Assembly (NCBI GenBank): GCA_019359695.1
Contig: JAHHGV010000006.1
Span: 124,001 to 188,000 of the forward strand
Length of the DNA stretch: 64,000 nt
Direction of reading: 5' to 3'
Origin: Brasilonema angustatum HA4187-MV1
GTDB taxonomy: Bacteria > Cyanobacteriota > Cyanobacteriia > Cyanobacteriales > Nostocaceae
A model generated the notes under the pieces. That model did not search any database, was not told where the DNA came from, and was given only the letters and a program-made list of their open reading frames with translations. Every line of letters starts with the position of its first letter. The stretch's first letter is position 1. Positions 63,560-64,000 of this stretch are shown here, piece by piece. A program made the translations under genes and the position numbers.

Positions 63560-64000
63560 ATGTCTCCGAAAAACGAAACGCTTAGCCTTTTCCTAGCCAT
63601 TGTTATAACGCTTGGCTTAACCTTTGTTGGCTTATGGTTTCTTATAGAACGCTGGGCTAAAATAAGTAATACAAACCAAGTTAATTCTAATCTTGTTGTC
63701 AATCCTTCGGTAAATAATAATCCAGTTAATAACTCTGCTATTCAAAACCCTACGACAACAAGTTGTAGTGTACCAAATCTACCAGCGGGGACATTCAACT
63801 ACGGTGGTAGTACAACATGGGCACCCATCCGTAGAGACGTAGACCCAGTGCTTCAAAGCATCTGCCCTCAGTTTACTTTACGCTACGTTCAACCAGCTGC
63901 TGAAAAACCAGGTTCTGGCACTGGCATTCGGATGTTGATAGATAATCAACTCGCTTTTTCTCAATCTTCTCGCTCAATTCAGGGTGAAGAAAACCAAAAA
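63560..64000 (+). CDS. PstS-like phosphate/ligand-binding protein, N-terminal part (runs off window)
   Basis: MSPKNETLSLFLAIVITLGLTFVGLWFLIERW...LPAGTFNYGGSTTWAPIRRDVDPVLQSICPQFTLRYVQP; open to the window end, absent from ORF track for lack of a stop. Confidence 0.7.
   Translation, partial: MSPKNETLSLFLAIVITLGLTFVGLWFLIERWAKISNTNQVNSNLVVNPSVNNNPVNNSAIQNPTTTSCSVPNLPAGTFNYGGSTTWAPIRRDVDPVLQSICPQFTLRYVQPAAEKPGSGTGIRMLIDNQLAFSQSSRSIQGEENQK

Overview
This 64-kb window is chromosomal DNA from a filamentous or heterocystous-type cyanobacterium. The inference rests on HIP1-type GCGATCGC octamers, CpcD-domain PetH, Prk, NdhD/NdhF, an RbcR-like LysR regulator, a CAAD-domain protein and a WCGLC thioredoxin. 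Left to right it contains: the 3' end of an MTA phosphorylase gene; a housekeeping block (hom, petH, prk, metK); a histidine kinase; a Ser/Thr kinase-TPR / secreted TPR / CHAT-protease-like cluster; a UvrD/PcrA helicase; a decayed DUF4351/Rpn-type locus with a 352-bp tandem duplication; a large exopolysaccharide locus (glycosyltransferases, Wzy, Wzx, Wzc-like, priming transferase, galE) split by an intergenic region with a 151-bp tandem duplication; a hicBA-like pair with an apparently truncated hicA; a metalloprotease plus a possible lysozyme-like protein; dnaK; dusB; an accessory 'defence-like' stretch (DUF433/DUF5615 TA pair, NACHT STAND NTPase with an in-frame hexanucleotide-repeat tract, and an HNH cassette bracketed by 20-bp direct repeats); ndhD/ndhF; a decayed TnpB; rbcR; small tandem repeats and a MITE-like element; a second Ser/Thr kinase; and the 5' part of a PstS-like gene. 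The most interesting candidate is the NACHT gene, whose C-terminal part carries a ~220-bp degenerate 6-bp repeat encoding alternating Ile/small residues, within an accessory island. No rRNA, tRNA or CRISPR array was recognised by eye. All family calls come from reading motifs, with no database search.
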